From Amphritea sp. (lineage in GTDB: Bacteria > Pseudomonadota > Gammaproteobacteria > Pseudomonadales > Balneatricaceae), in the NCBI GenBank assembly GCA_018067325.1, contig JAGPUU010000332.1:1-13069 (forward strand): a stretch of DNA of 13,069 nucleotides, written 5' to 3'. The position numbers and the translations under genes were made by a program. The notes beneath the pieces were generated by a model, which did no database searches, had not been told where the DNA came from, and was given only the letters and a program-made list of their open reading frames with translations. Of the stretch, positions 1 to 7,023 are shown piece after piece; the stretch's first letter is position 1, and each line of letters begins with the position of its first letter.

Positions 1-2
1 CG

Positions 3-338
3 CTGACATCAAACTCCCATCTGTTAATCGCAAGTCAGAAGGCTGAGGCCTTAGCATCCGTCCAAAAACAGTATCAATTACGCCCATTCAACGACCTATT
101 GCAACTACAAGTCAGCACGTCACCCCGGCTTCGCAGCTCCGTATTCAACCCAGAGGGATTTGTGCCCGGTTCTGAACGTCCAGAACGATGGTTATTCTGG
201 CCCATGGGAATCAGTAACCCCGGAGCTCTGAGACGCCCCGGAGATCATGCGATCCGCTTTATTGGCAAACTTCACTTCGATGATCCCCTGATTCTCGAAA
301 GGCTTGGCGTTGGCAAAGATTCATCTGATTTGAAATGA
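3..338 (+). CDS. C-terminal part of an unrecognised protein (cut by window start)
   Basis: The frame is open from the first bases of the window to a TGA at 336-338, so this is the last 111 residues of a gene that begins upstream. The visible part is soluble-looking, with no membrane segment, and rich in Arg and Pro. Its most distinctive stretch is RPERWLFWPMGISNPGALRR, followed by a segment ending IRFIGKLHFDDPLILERLGV, which resembles the closing strand and helix of a compact domain. A TTG at 99 could be called as a start, but the frame continues upstream of it with ordinary codons, so I treat the gene as partial. I do not recognise the family. It runs in the same direction as proS, but a separate promoter seems to lie between them, so no functional link is implied. 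Confidence 0.55.
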   Translation: MTSNSHLLIASQKAEALASVQKQYQLRPFNDLLQLQVSTSPRLRSSVFNPEGFVPGSERPERWLFWPMGISNPGALRRPGDHAIRFIGKLHFDDPLILERLGVGKDSSDLK

Positions 339-362
339 TTTTCTATTTTCCTTCTCTGCCCC

Positions 363-391
363 TTGTTCAAAACGCTGACCCCACCTAAAAT
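363..391 (+). promoter_or_regulatory. Putative sigma-70 promoter of proS
   Basis: TTGTTC (363-368) and TAAAAT (386-391) are separated by exactly 17 bases. The -10 box matches the consensus at five of six positions, the -35 at three of six. Transcription would begin near 398, about 34 bases ahead of the proS ATG. It lies downstream of the previous stop codon, so it fits an independently transcribed proS. Predicted by eye only. Confidence 0.45.
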
Positions 392-431
392 GCTCTGTCT
401 TAAAAGCTCAGAATATCAGGTAAAAAAATCT

Positions 432-2153
432 ATGCGCGCCAGTCAATTTCTGATTGCAACACTGAAAGAAACACCATCCGATGCAGAAGTTATCAGCCAT
501 CAGCTGATGCTACGTTCAGGAATGGTCCGTAAAGTAGCTTCCGGCCTTTACAACTGGCTGCCAGCTGGCCTGCGTACCTTGCGCAAAGTTGAACGGATAG
601 TTCGTGAAGAGATGGATAAATCCGGCGCTCAGGAAGTTCTGATGCCTGCTATCCAGCCTGCTGAGTTATGGCAGGAATCTGGTCGTTGGGAGAAATACGG
701 CCCTGAACTGCTGCGAGTTCGTGACCGTCACAACCGAGAGTTCTGTGTTGGCCCGACCCATGAAGAAGTTATCACTGATCTGGTGCGCAATGAAATCCAG
801 AGCTATAAACAACTTCCTGCCAACTTTTATCAGATTCAGACCAAGTTCCGGGATGAGGTTCGTCCACGTTTCGGTATCATGCGCTCCCGCGAATTTATTA
901 TGAAAGACGCTTACTCTTTCCACAGTAATATGGATTCTTTGCAGCAGACCTATGACCTGATGCACAAAACCTACTGTAATATCTTCGATCGTATTGGCCT
1001 GGATTACCGGCCAGTACTAGCCGACAACGGCTCAATCGGTGGTAACTCTTCCCACGAGTTTCATGTTTTGGCATCCTCCGGTGAAGATGATATCGCCTTC
1101 TCTGATAGCAGCGATTTCGCAGCTAATATCGAGATGGCTGAAGCGATTGCACCAGCAGGCGAGCGAGCGGCACCCACGGCTGAGATGACGCTAGTTGATA
1201 CGCCTAACGCTAAAACTATCGCACAGCTGGTTGAACAACACGGTCTGGCAATTGAACAAACCATTAAAACTTTGTTTGTTAAAGCCTCTGAAGAGTGCGA
1301 AGCCGAGTTTATCGCACTGCTTGTGCGTGGCGATCACGACCTGAACGAGCTCAAAGCAGAGAAACTTGCCCAGGTAGCAGCACCGCTAGAGATGGCTGAA
1401 GAAGAAGCGATCAAATCATTGATCGGTGCAGGCCCCGGCTCTCTTGGCCCGGTTAACTTGCCCATTCCATGTATCGTTGATCGCACGGTTGCACAGATGT
1501 CAGATTTTGGCGCCGGCGCTAACATCGAAGGTAAGCACTACTTCGGTATCAACTGGGACCGCGATGTTGCACTGCCTGAAGTTGCAGATATTCGTAACGT
1601 AGTTGAAGGTGATCCTAGCCCCTGCGGAACGGGTACCCTAAGCATCAAACGGGGCATTGAAGTCGGCCATATTTTCCAACTGGGTCAACAGTACGCGAAA
1701 GCCCTGAATGCCACGGTTCTGGATGAGAATGGTAAAGCCGTAGTCATGGAGATGGGCTGCTACGGTATCGGCGTAACCCGGGTGGTCGCTTCCGCTATCG
1801 AACAGAACTACGATGACCGAGGCATTATCTGGCCTGAGTCTATTGCGCCATTCAGTATTGCGCTGGTAGCACTGAAATATGAAAAGTCTGAGGTTGTCCG
1901 TGAACAAGCTGACAAGCTTTACGAAGAGCTAACCTCTGCTGGCTACGAAGTCATTCTGGATGATCGCCCGAAAGTAAGCCCGGGCGCTAAGATGGCCGAT
2001 ATGGAGCTGATGGGTATACCCCATCGCGTTGTCATCTCAGATCGGGGCATTGAAGCAGGCACCCTCGAATACAAAGGCCGGCGGGATGCCGAAAAACAGG
2101 AGATAGCAATCGCTGAGCTAAACGATTTCATCTCCCGGACAGTGAAAAAATAA
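432..2153 (+). CDS. proS: Prolyl-tRNA synthetase (bacterial type, with editing domain)
   Basis: Cytoplasmic enzyme that charges tRNA(Pro) with proline using ATP (EC 6.1.1.15). The 573-residue product matches the E. coli enzyme (572) almost end to end. The N-terminus [20 protein letters not shown] is the family's usual start, so I chose the ATG at 432. The frame extends 23 codons further up to a TTG at 363, but that would include the predicted promoter. Class II motif 2 ([10 protein letters not shown]) begins at residue 139 and motif 3 (GCYGIGVTR) at 442. Between them, at roughly residues 225-405, sits the INS editing domain that removes mischarged alanine in this family. The last 100 or so residues form the anticodon-binding domain. 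An AGG at 418-420 is a weak, somewhat distant ribosome site. The gene appears monocistronic because a strong terminator follows. Confidence 0.97.
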   Translation: MRASQFLIATLKETPSDAEVISHQLMLRSGMVRKVASGLYNWLPAGLRTLRKVERIVREEMDKSGAQEVLMPAIQPAELWQESGRWEKYGPELLRVRDRHNREFCVGPTHEEVITDLVRNEIQSYKQLPANFYQIQTKFRDEVRPRFGIMRSREFIMKDAYSFHSNMDSLQQTYDLMHKTYCNIFDRIGLDYRPVLADNGSIGGNSSHEFHVLASSGEDDIAFSDSSDFAANIEMAEAIAPAGERAAPTAEMTLVDTPNAKTIAQLVEQHGLAIEQTIKTLFVKASEECEAEFIALLVRGDHDLNELKAEKLAQVAAPLEMAEEEAIKSLIGAGPGSLGPVNLPIPCIVDRTVAQMSDFGAGANIEGKHYFGINWDRDVALPEVADIRNVVEGDPSPCGTGTLSIKRGIEVGHIFQLGQQYAKALNATVLDENGKAVVMEMGCYGIGVTRVVASAIEQNYDDRGIIWPESIAPFSIALVALKYEKSEVVREQADKLYEELTSAGYEVILDDRPKVSPGAKMADMELMGIPHRVVISDRGIEAGTLEYKGRRDAEKQEIAIAELNDFISRTVKK

Positions 2154-2159
2154 GATATA

Positions 2160-2186
2160 AAGCAGGCCTAAGGCCTGCTTTTTTTT
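2160..2186 (+). terminator. Rho-independent terminator after proS
   Basis: A perfect 9-base-pair stem, AAGCAGGCC (2160-2168) with GGCCTGCTT (2172-2180), has a TAA loop and runs into an uninterrupted run of eight T (2179-2186). It lies seven bases after the proS stop codon. This is the clearest intrinsic terminator in the window and isolates proS from the next gene. Confidence 0.9.
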
Positions 2187-2227
2187 GCTTTCAATTAACC
2201 CTATGACACCAACCCAGATCTGACGCT

Positions 2228-2956
2228 ATGGAAAAGATCCGACTTCTGGTCCCTCCCAGTGATACCGCCCGTGATTCAGAACGCTGGTATGAATTTGCTA
2301 TCTATCTGAGTAAGTTATCCGGGGTGTCTATTAGCCCCGTCGTCAGTACAACCGCTGAAGAATATCGTGATCAGCTGCCTAACGCTGATCTTATATACTC
2401 AGCACCTGAGCAAGTGCCTAATCTGATTCGAGAACACCGTTTCACTCCCTTGATGCAACCCATCGAATTGTTTGAAGAAGTTGCCATTGTTTCTGGCCCC
2501 AGCGCCAGCCAAAACAATCTTAAGGGTATCAATGGCGAACCACTGGGTGGCATTCAAGGCAGCTTTGCCAACCGGCTGGGCCTTACCACGCTGACACAGA
2601 AACAGATTCGTCCCTCATCAATGGAATATCGGAAGAGCTGGCTTCAACTGCTCAAAGCGGTACAACAGGGTGAGCTGCCCTACGCGCTGCTAAGCAAGAA
2701 TTTCATCGACCAACTCTCTGAACTTAGTCTCACATCCGTAAACCTGCTGGCCCGAAGCAACCTGCGCAAAGCCTTTCCACTGCTGATGTATGCCGCTTCA
2801 CTTAAACCCCAGGCTGCAGAGCTTCGCAAGGCTCTACAAGGGATGACCGATGACCCTAAAGCACTGCCCATTCTGGAAAAACTAAACAATCAGGGCTGGC
2901 AAAAACCCTCTGAGCAAAGCATCATTAATATGGTTAAAATACTCCGTGGCAAGTAG
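2228..2956 (+). CDS. PhnD-like substrate-binding-fold protein, no signal peptide
   Basis: The 242-residue product resembles the phosphate/phosphonate (PhnD-like) class of periplasmic-binding-fold proteins. It opens with a beta strand (IRLLVPPSD). At residues 53-80 it has the typical pattern ADLIYSAPEQVPNLIREHRF then PLMQPIE, and a G-rich segment GEPLGGIQGSFANRLG at 103-118 where such proteins switch lobes. It is somewhat shorter than typical PhnD proteins. The N-terminus MEKIRLLVPPSD carries no signal peptide or lipobox, and no ABC permease or ATPase gene lies nearby, so classical transport is doubtful. A cytoplasmic ligand sensor, or a domain relic, is equally possible. No good Shine-Dalgarno precedes the ATG. 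It follows the proS terminator, so it needs its own promoter, which I could not identify. The ligand is unknown. Confidence 0.75.
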   Translation: MEKIRLLVPPSDTARDSERWYEFAIYLSKLSGVSISPVVSTTAEEYRDQLPNADLIYSAPEQVPNLIREHRFTPLMQPIELFEEVAIVSGPSASQNNLKGINGEPLGGIQGSFANRLGLTTLTQKQIRPSSMEYRKSWLQLLKAVQQGELPYALLSKNFIDQLSELSLTSVNLLARSNLRKAFPLLMYAASLKPQAAELRKALQGMTDDPKALPILEKLNNQGWQKPSEQSIINMVKILRGK

Positions 2957-3000
2957 CGCCACCTGAGTAGATTAGAGTTAACTGGCTTTAAGGTGCTAGT

Positions 3001-3026
3001 TTTATGATCTTTTTTTTATGATCTTT
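3001..3026 (+). repeat. Two 12-base direct repeats in an AT-rich leader
   Basis: TTTATGATCTTT occurs at 3001-3012 and again at 3015-3026, a 14-base period. It sits inside a very AT-rich spacer (2957-3075) that also holds related TTTAAGAT and TTTAAAGATC words further on. It lies 50-75 bases upstream of the ATG of the IsdG-like gene. The position fits a regulator-binding site or promoter-proximal element, but no known operator is recognisable and replication slippage in a T-rich tract could also produce it. Confidence 0.5.
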
Positions 3027-3075
3027 GTTTTAAGATATTGTTTAAAGATCTCAGGCTTACAGGAGCTATATAGAT

Positions 3076-3384
3076 ATGTACATCGCAATGAACCGTTTCC
3101 AAATTAAACTAGGCCATGAGCAGACCTTTATCGAGATCTGGCAAAACCGCGACAGTCATCTGGAACAGGTACCCGGCTTTGTCTCCTTTAACCTGTTACA
3201 GGGTGCAACGAACGACGAGTTCACACTGATGTCATCCCATGCGGTCTGGGAAGATAAAGCCGCATTTGATGCATGGCTGAAGTCAGATGCCTTTCGTAAA
3301 GCCCACGCCAATGCGGGTAAAGGATCGAGCAAAGAGATCTATCTGGGACCACCCCAGTTTGAAGGCTTCCAAACGGTAATTTAG
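3076..3384 (+). CDS. ABM-domain monooxygenase, IsdG-like (possible haem-degrading enzyme)
   Basis: A 102-residue protein that is essentially one antibiotic-biosynthesis-monooxygenase (ABM) ferredoxin-like domain. Its layout closely follows the haem-degrading IsdG/IsdI group: N-terminal YIAMNRFQIKLGHEQTF, a central VPGFVSFNLLQG, then VWEDKAAFDAWLKSDAFRKAH. Asn6, Trp67 and His77 fall where the catalytic Asn, Trp and haem-ligating His of S. aureus IsdG (N7, W67, H77) lie. These enzymes open haem oxidatively and release iron in the cytoplasm. An AGGAG at 3061-3065, ten bases before the ATG, is a good ribosome site. The lytic transglycosylase starts nine bases after its stop, so the two are probably co-transcribed. 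Other ABM proteins act on quinones or have unknown substrates, so haem as substrate is inferred. No clear Fur box is visible. Confidence 0.85.
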   Translation: MYIAMNRFQIKLGHEQTFIEIWQNRDSHLEQVPGFVSFNLLQGATNDEFTLMSSHAVWEDKAAFDAWLKSDAFRKAHANAGKGSSKEIYLGPPQFEGFQTVI

Positions 3385-3393
3385 GACACTAAG

Positions 3394-3948
3394 ATGCGAC
3401 TAACACTATCGCTGCTGATACTGCTGTTTTCACTACCGCTATTCGCGGCTTCCCAAGAGATTGATCCGGAATTACGGGAAGCCCTGAAGCAGGCATTTGC
3501 AGAGAGCAGCAGCTTTGAAGACCGATTCGCCGCGGAGGTCTGGCTGACCGATATGTCAGGGCGTACCCAGCGCTATGTTTCCAATGATCTGGAACGTATT
3601 GAGATTCTCAGGACAGTGCATGCTGAAGCAGATCGGGTTGAGCTGCCCGTATCGCTGGTACTGGGATTGATCCATACAGAGAGCCTGTTTAATCGCTTTG
3701 CAGTATCTGTAGTGGGTGCGCAAGGTCTGATGCAGATTATGCCGTTCTGGAAAAAGGAGATCGGGCGCAGTAACGATAACCTGACCAATATTCAAACCAA
3801 TATACGCTACGGTTCAACCATCCTTAAACACTACATCAAACGCTCAAAAGGAAACCTAACCGAAGCGCTAGCCCGTTACAACGGTAGTTACGGTAAAGTC
3901 TGGTATCCGGAAAAGGTCTATCGCAACCAAAAGCGCTATCAGAACTAA
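3394..3948 (+). CDS. Secreted lytic transglycosylase (SLT domain)
   Basis: A peptidoglycan lyase that would cleave the MurNAc-GlcNAc bond and form 1,6-anhydro-MurNAc in the periplasm. The 184-residue product begins with a signal peptide of about 18-20 residues (MRLTLSLLILLFSLPLFAAS). No Cys follows the cleavage region, so it is probably soluble rather than a lipoprotein. The SLT domain covers roughly residues 75-180. It carries LGLIHTESLFN with catalytic Glu96, then GAQGLMQIMP at 108-117, and ARYNGS at 160-165, all in the usual order for soluble lytic transglycosylases. The product is short and has no extra cell-wall-binding domain. It starts nine bases after the IsdG-like gene, with a weak AGGA overlapping the preceding stop. 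Its role may be local wall opening or recycling, but the sequence does not show which. Confidence 0.9.
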   Translation: MRLTLSLLILLFSLPLFAASQEIDPELREALKQAFAESSSFEDRFAAEVWLTDMSGRTQRYVSNDLERIEILRTVHAEADRVELPVSLVLGLIHTESLFNRFAVSVVGAQGLMQIMPFWKKEIGRSNDNLTNIQTNIRYGSTILKHYIKRSKGNLTEALARYNGSYGKVWYPEKVYRNQKRYQN

Positions 3949-3951
3949 TCA

Positions 3952-4020
3952 ACAGGTAGCCGGCAAGAACTACCTGTGTGGAATAATCTCAGAGAACCTC
4001 AAACCCCTCAAAGTTTGAGG
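3952..4020. terminator. Hairpins between converging genes, possible weak terminators
   Basis: Two inverted repeats sit where the transglycosylase and acylphosphatase genes converge. ACAGGTAG (3952-3959) pairs with CTACCTGT (3970-3977) around a ten-base loop. CCTCAAAC (3997-4004) pairs with GTTTGAGG (4013-4020), inside the last codons of the acylphosphatase gene. Neither is followed by a real T run on either strand, so they may only slow or protect converging transcripts. Confidence 0.3.
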
Positions 4021-4258
4021 AATTATCTATCCATTCGCTTCTAACTTCAGCCACCGTAGCCAATGCAGGGCCGATGCTAAGCCATGCTTCAAGCAACATC
4101 AGTCCATGCTCATCACCCTTCGCCATCAGCTCAACCCGGCCATCGTCAAGATTACGCACCCAGCCGCTCAGACCATGAGCTAACGCAGTTTCAACCGTCG
4201 ACTGGCGAAACCAGACCCCCTGCACACGACCGCTGACAAATGCATGCAAACACTGCAT
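3989..4258 (-). CDS. Acylphosphatase
   Basis: A small cytoplasmic hydrolase that splits acyl phosphates into a carboxylate and phosphate (EC 3.6.1.7). At 89 residues it has the normal family length and a single alpha/beta acylphosphatase domain. The signature VSGRVQGVWFR at residues 8-18 contains the phosphate-binding loop and catalytic Arg18. GLSGWVRNLDDGRVE follows, with catalytic Asn36. These correspond to Arg23 and Asn41 of the vertebrate enzymes. The ATG lies two bases after the stop of the yihY-type gene, and its ribosome site (AGGAG, eight bases ahead) lies inside the end of that gene, so translation is probably coupled. The physiological substrate in bacteria is generally unclear. Confidence 0.93.
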   Translation of the reverse strand: MQCLHAFVSGRVQGVWFRQSTVETALAHGLSGWVRNLDDGRVELMAKGDEHGLMLLEAWLSIGPALATVAEVRSEWIDNSSNFEGFEVL

Positions 4259-4260
4259 AT

Positions 4261-5550
4261 TCAGGACTCCTCTCGCTTATGCGTTTCTTTCAACGACTCA
4301 GAACCCACCTGCTGTTCTGAACCATGCCCAAGTGCTGTTACAAACAACTGCTCAAGCGTCAGACTCAGCTGCTGCTGACGGGTCTGGCTCAGACTCTGTA
4401 GGCGTTGATCCAACTGCCGTTGCCAACCCGATATCGCCTCAACCGGAGACGGTTCAGGCATGGGCCAGGGCAATAACTGATTCAGCTGTTCCAGCGTAAA
4501 ACTTCCCATATCACGGGATAGAATATAGCTGCCACGATCAGTTCGGCTCATCACCGATGCATCCAGTAAAATATGACTATAGCTGTCCCACTCATTTTGC
4601 TCCAACCCTTCTACCTGTTGTAACAACTGGCGGTCGGATAATACCTCCCCCACCTGCTGAGCCTTCCAGAGACGCTGTAACACGGCCAACAGCGTATGCA
4701 GATGCGACAGATGCTTACCCTGATGATGATCTCGATAAACCGTCAGGGCACGACTCAGCTCTGCTCCCAGCAAAATAATCGTCCAGGAGATAAAGATCCA
4801 CACAAGAAACAGAGGAACCGCCGCAAATGCTCCATAGATCAGTTCGTAGGAAGGAAACTGAGTAACAAACAGAGCAAAGCCCCGCTTAGCGGTCTCAAAC
4901 AGAATCGCAACCACCAGACCGCCAATAACAGCATTCTTCAGAGGCACCTTACAGTTAGGCACTGCGGCATAAAGAAGCGTAAACGCGGAAGCCGACATCA
5001 GTAACGGTAAAGCCGACAATAATCGCGCCTTACCAACCAGTTCCGTCGCACTGGTAAACAGCGACAGAGAAGCGATATAGGAGCTTACCAACAATCCCAC
5101 ACCGATCAGCAGCGGACCAAGACTCAATACCGCCCAGTAAAGCAGGAAACTGGACATTCCTTTGCGTGGTTCACTAACCCGCCAGATCCGATTGAATGCC
5201 CCCTCAATATTCTTCATCATCATGATCGAGGTAATAAACAGAAAGATCAGACCTACCGCTGTCAGTTTGCTGGCCTGTGAAGCAAAATCTTTCAGGTATT
5301 CCTGAACCACCGCACCGGTAGCTGGCACAAAATTCTCAAAGATTAGCGCCTGCAGTTGTTCTCCAGAGCCCTGAAATGAGGGAATAGCCGCCAGCATCGC
5401 ATAGGAAACGGTCATCAGAGGCACCACGGCAAACAGCGTAGTATAAGTCAGCGCAGAGGCGTTCAATATCCCCTGGTTATGGACAAACTGGCGGCACAGA
5501 TACAGGATGAAATTCCATATTCCTCTGAAGGTTAGCAGATGATTGCCCAT
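4261..5550 (-). CDS. YihY/BrkB family inner-membrane protein with C-terminal extension
   Basis: A polytopic inner-membrane protein of the YihY/BrkB (UPF0761) family. Older annotations call it ribonuclease BN, but that activity belongs to a different protein. The core, residues 15-270, holds about six hydrophobic segments and the family patterns NASALTYTTLFAVVPL near residue 31, NIEGAFNRIWRV near 115, and YGAFAAVPLFLVWIFISW near 240. Residues 275-430 form a Gln- and Leu-rich cytoplasmic tail, with DRQLLQQVEGL and SFTLEQLNQLLPWP segments, that resembles a helical or winged-helix domain. Enteric members of about 290 residues lack it. Two starts are possible, a GTG at 5553 and an ATG at 5550. An AGGA eight bases before the ATG favours the ATG (429 residues). 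Function is unknown. It heads a minus-strand pair with the acylphosphatase. Confidence 0.9.
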   Translation of the reverse strand: MGNHLLTFRGIWNFILYLCRQFVHNQGILNASALTYTTLFAVVPLMTVSYAMLAAIPSFQGSGEQLQALIFENFVPATGAVVQEYLKDFASQASKLTAVGLIFLFITSIMMMKNIEGAFNRIWRVSEPRKGMSSFLLYWAVLSLGPLLIGVGLLVSSYIASLSLFTSATELVGKARLLSALPLLMSASAFTLLYAAVPNCKVPLKNAVIGGLVVAILFETAKRGFALFVTQFPSYELIYGAFAAVPLFLVWIFISWTIILLGAELSRALTVYRDHHQGKHLSHLHTLLAVLQRLWKAQQVGEVLSDRQLLQQVEGLEQNEWDSYSHILLDASVMSRTDRGSYILSRDMGSFTLEQLNQLLPWPMPEPSPVEAISGWQRQLDQRLQSLSQTRQQQLSLTLEQLFVTALGHGSEQQVGSESLKETHKREES

Positions 5551-5553
5551 CAC

Positions 5554-5668
5554 AACGGTCCTGTATCTTTGAATTAAACAGATATATTACCCTGCCAGTC
5601 TTTTGGCGGGTAGCTAAGCTGTATACAATATCGCACTTACATCAATATCTGTCGCGACTTACAGGGTA
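5554..5668. promoter_or_regulatory. Divergent promoter region between yihY-type and arsC-type genes
   Basis: This 115-base spacer must hold the start signals of two divergent operons. On the + strand, TACAAT (5624-5629) inside GTATACAATA is a fair -10 box for the arsC operon, though the only nearby -35-like word, TTGGCG (5603-5608), is at a short 15-base spacing. On the - strand, TAATAT (complement of 5584-5589) could be the -10 of the yihY-type gene. CCTGCCA (5591-5597) and TGGCGGG (5604-5610) form an imperfect inverted repeat with one G-T pair between the two, which could be an operator. Confidence 0.4.
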
Positions 5669-5674
5669 ATGTCT

Positions 5675-6022
5675 ATGTCTGTTGAAATCTATCACAACCC
5701 ACGCTGTTCCAAATCCCGCACCACTCTGGCCCTGCTTGAAGAGCAGAATATCACTCCGGACGTGCGCCTTTATCTGGAAAATCCACCAACAGTCACAGAG
5801 CTGACCGACATTATCAGCCAATTGTCTATTACCCCACGCGAGCTACTGCGTCAGGGTGAAGCCGAATACAAAGACAATAATCTGGCGGATAAAAGCCTGA
5901 CCGATCAGCAGATTATTGATCTGATGGTCGAGTATCCACGCCTGATTGAACGCCCCATTGTTATTACCAACGGCAAAGCCCGTATCGGCCGCCCACCGGA
6001 ATCTGTGCTGGAGATTCTGTAA
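5675..6022 (+). CDS. ArsC-family arsenate reductase-like protein
   Basis: A thioredoxin-fold protein of the glutaredoxin-dependent ArsC family, which reduces arsenate to arsenite in the cytoplasm. It is closest in style to the chromosomal arsC/yfgD-like proteins. I chose the ATG at 5675 (115 residues, starting MSVEIYHNPRCSKSR) over the ATG at 5669. The AGGG at 5663-5666 is eight bases from the former but only two from the latter, and relatives start there. Cys11 in the NPRCSKSR loop and Arg59, Arg93 and Arg106 all correspond, with an offset of one, to Cys12, Arg60, Arg94 and Arg107 of plasmid R773 ArsC, so the catalytic set is complete. There is no arsR, arsB or acr3 nearby, so a role in arsenic resistance is not supported by context. 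It is the first gene of the operon with wrbA. Confidence 0.88.
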   Translation: MSVEIYHNPRCSKSRTTLALLEEQNITPDVRLYLENPPTVTELTDIISQLSITPRELLRQGEAEYKDNNLADKSLTDQQIIDLMVEYPRLIERPIVITNGKARIGRPPESVLEIL

Positions 6023-6619
<597 letters not shown>

Positions 6620-6636
6620 AACTTCAGGATTAAATA

Positions 6637-7023
6637 ATGCAGGCAACACTCGCAAGAAAAGTAGCTATTAGCCGGGCGGTAACCCTGCTAAGTTATTTCG
6701 GTCTGTTATTTCTGTTAACCGCATGGCACTTAATAATTTCGCCACCAGCAACGGCTAACCCTTATATGATATGGGCTTTTCAAGCTGTCCCGCTGATGAT
6801 GTTTTTTCCGGTCATTTTAAATAAGAATCTGCGCGGCCATATCTGGCTCTGCTTTTTTATCACCGTCTACTTTATGCATTCAGTCACTGTTGCGATGTCA
6901 ACTCATAGCAGTGCCTATCTGGCACTTATTGAAAGCCTGCTTGTGTCTTCACTCTTCATTGGCGCCATGATGTATGCCCGCTGGAAGAGCAAACTCAATA
7001 AGCTTGAACAGAGCCGGACATAA
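6637..7023 (+). CDS. DUF2069 family inner-membrane protein
   Basis: A small integral membrane protein of 128 residues with four predicted hydrophobic helices, at about 13-34, 43-61, 67-87 and 94-113, and a basic C-terminal tail (ARWKSKLNKLEQ). Length, helix count and position directly after wrbA match the uncharacterised DUF2069 family seen in Pseudomonas and relatives. An AGGA about 10 bases before the ATG serves as ribosome site. The stop TAA is followed at once by the GTG of the cysteine desulfurase fusion, so the four genes from arsC to csdAE form one tight operon. No catalytic motif is visible and the function is unknown. Confidence 0.82.
   Translation: MQATLARKVAISRAVTLLSYFGLLFLLTAWHLIISPPATANPYMIWAFQAVPLMMFFPVILNKNLRGHIWLCFFITVYFMHSVTVAMSTHSSAYLALIESLLVSSLFIGAMMYARWKSKLNKLEQSRT

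Noticed and set aside
363..431. N-terminal extension of proS from a TTG at 363
   Set aside because: Family members begin at the MRASQ-like sequence encoded from 432, and the extension coincides with a well-spaced promoter.
666..965. 99-codon minus-strand frame inside proS
   Set aside because: Fully inside conserved class II motif coding sequence, with no start signal or recognisable product.
2228..2956. A phosphonate ABC transport system
   Set aside because: Only a binding-fold protein without a signal peptide is present. No permease or ATPase gene occurs in the window.
4696..5004. 102-codon plus-strand frame opposite the yihY-type gene
   Set aside because: The translation is highly polar and low in hydrophobic residues, typical of the antisense of a membrane-protein gene.
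5675..6022. An arsenic-resistance operon
   Set aside because: Only the ArsC-type protein is present. No arsR, arsB, acr3 or arsenic-related neighbour is visible, and the partners are wrbA, DUF2069 and csdAE.
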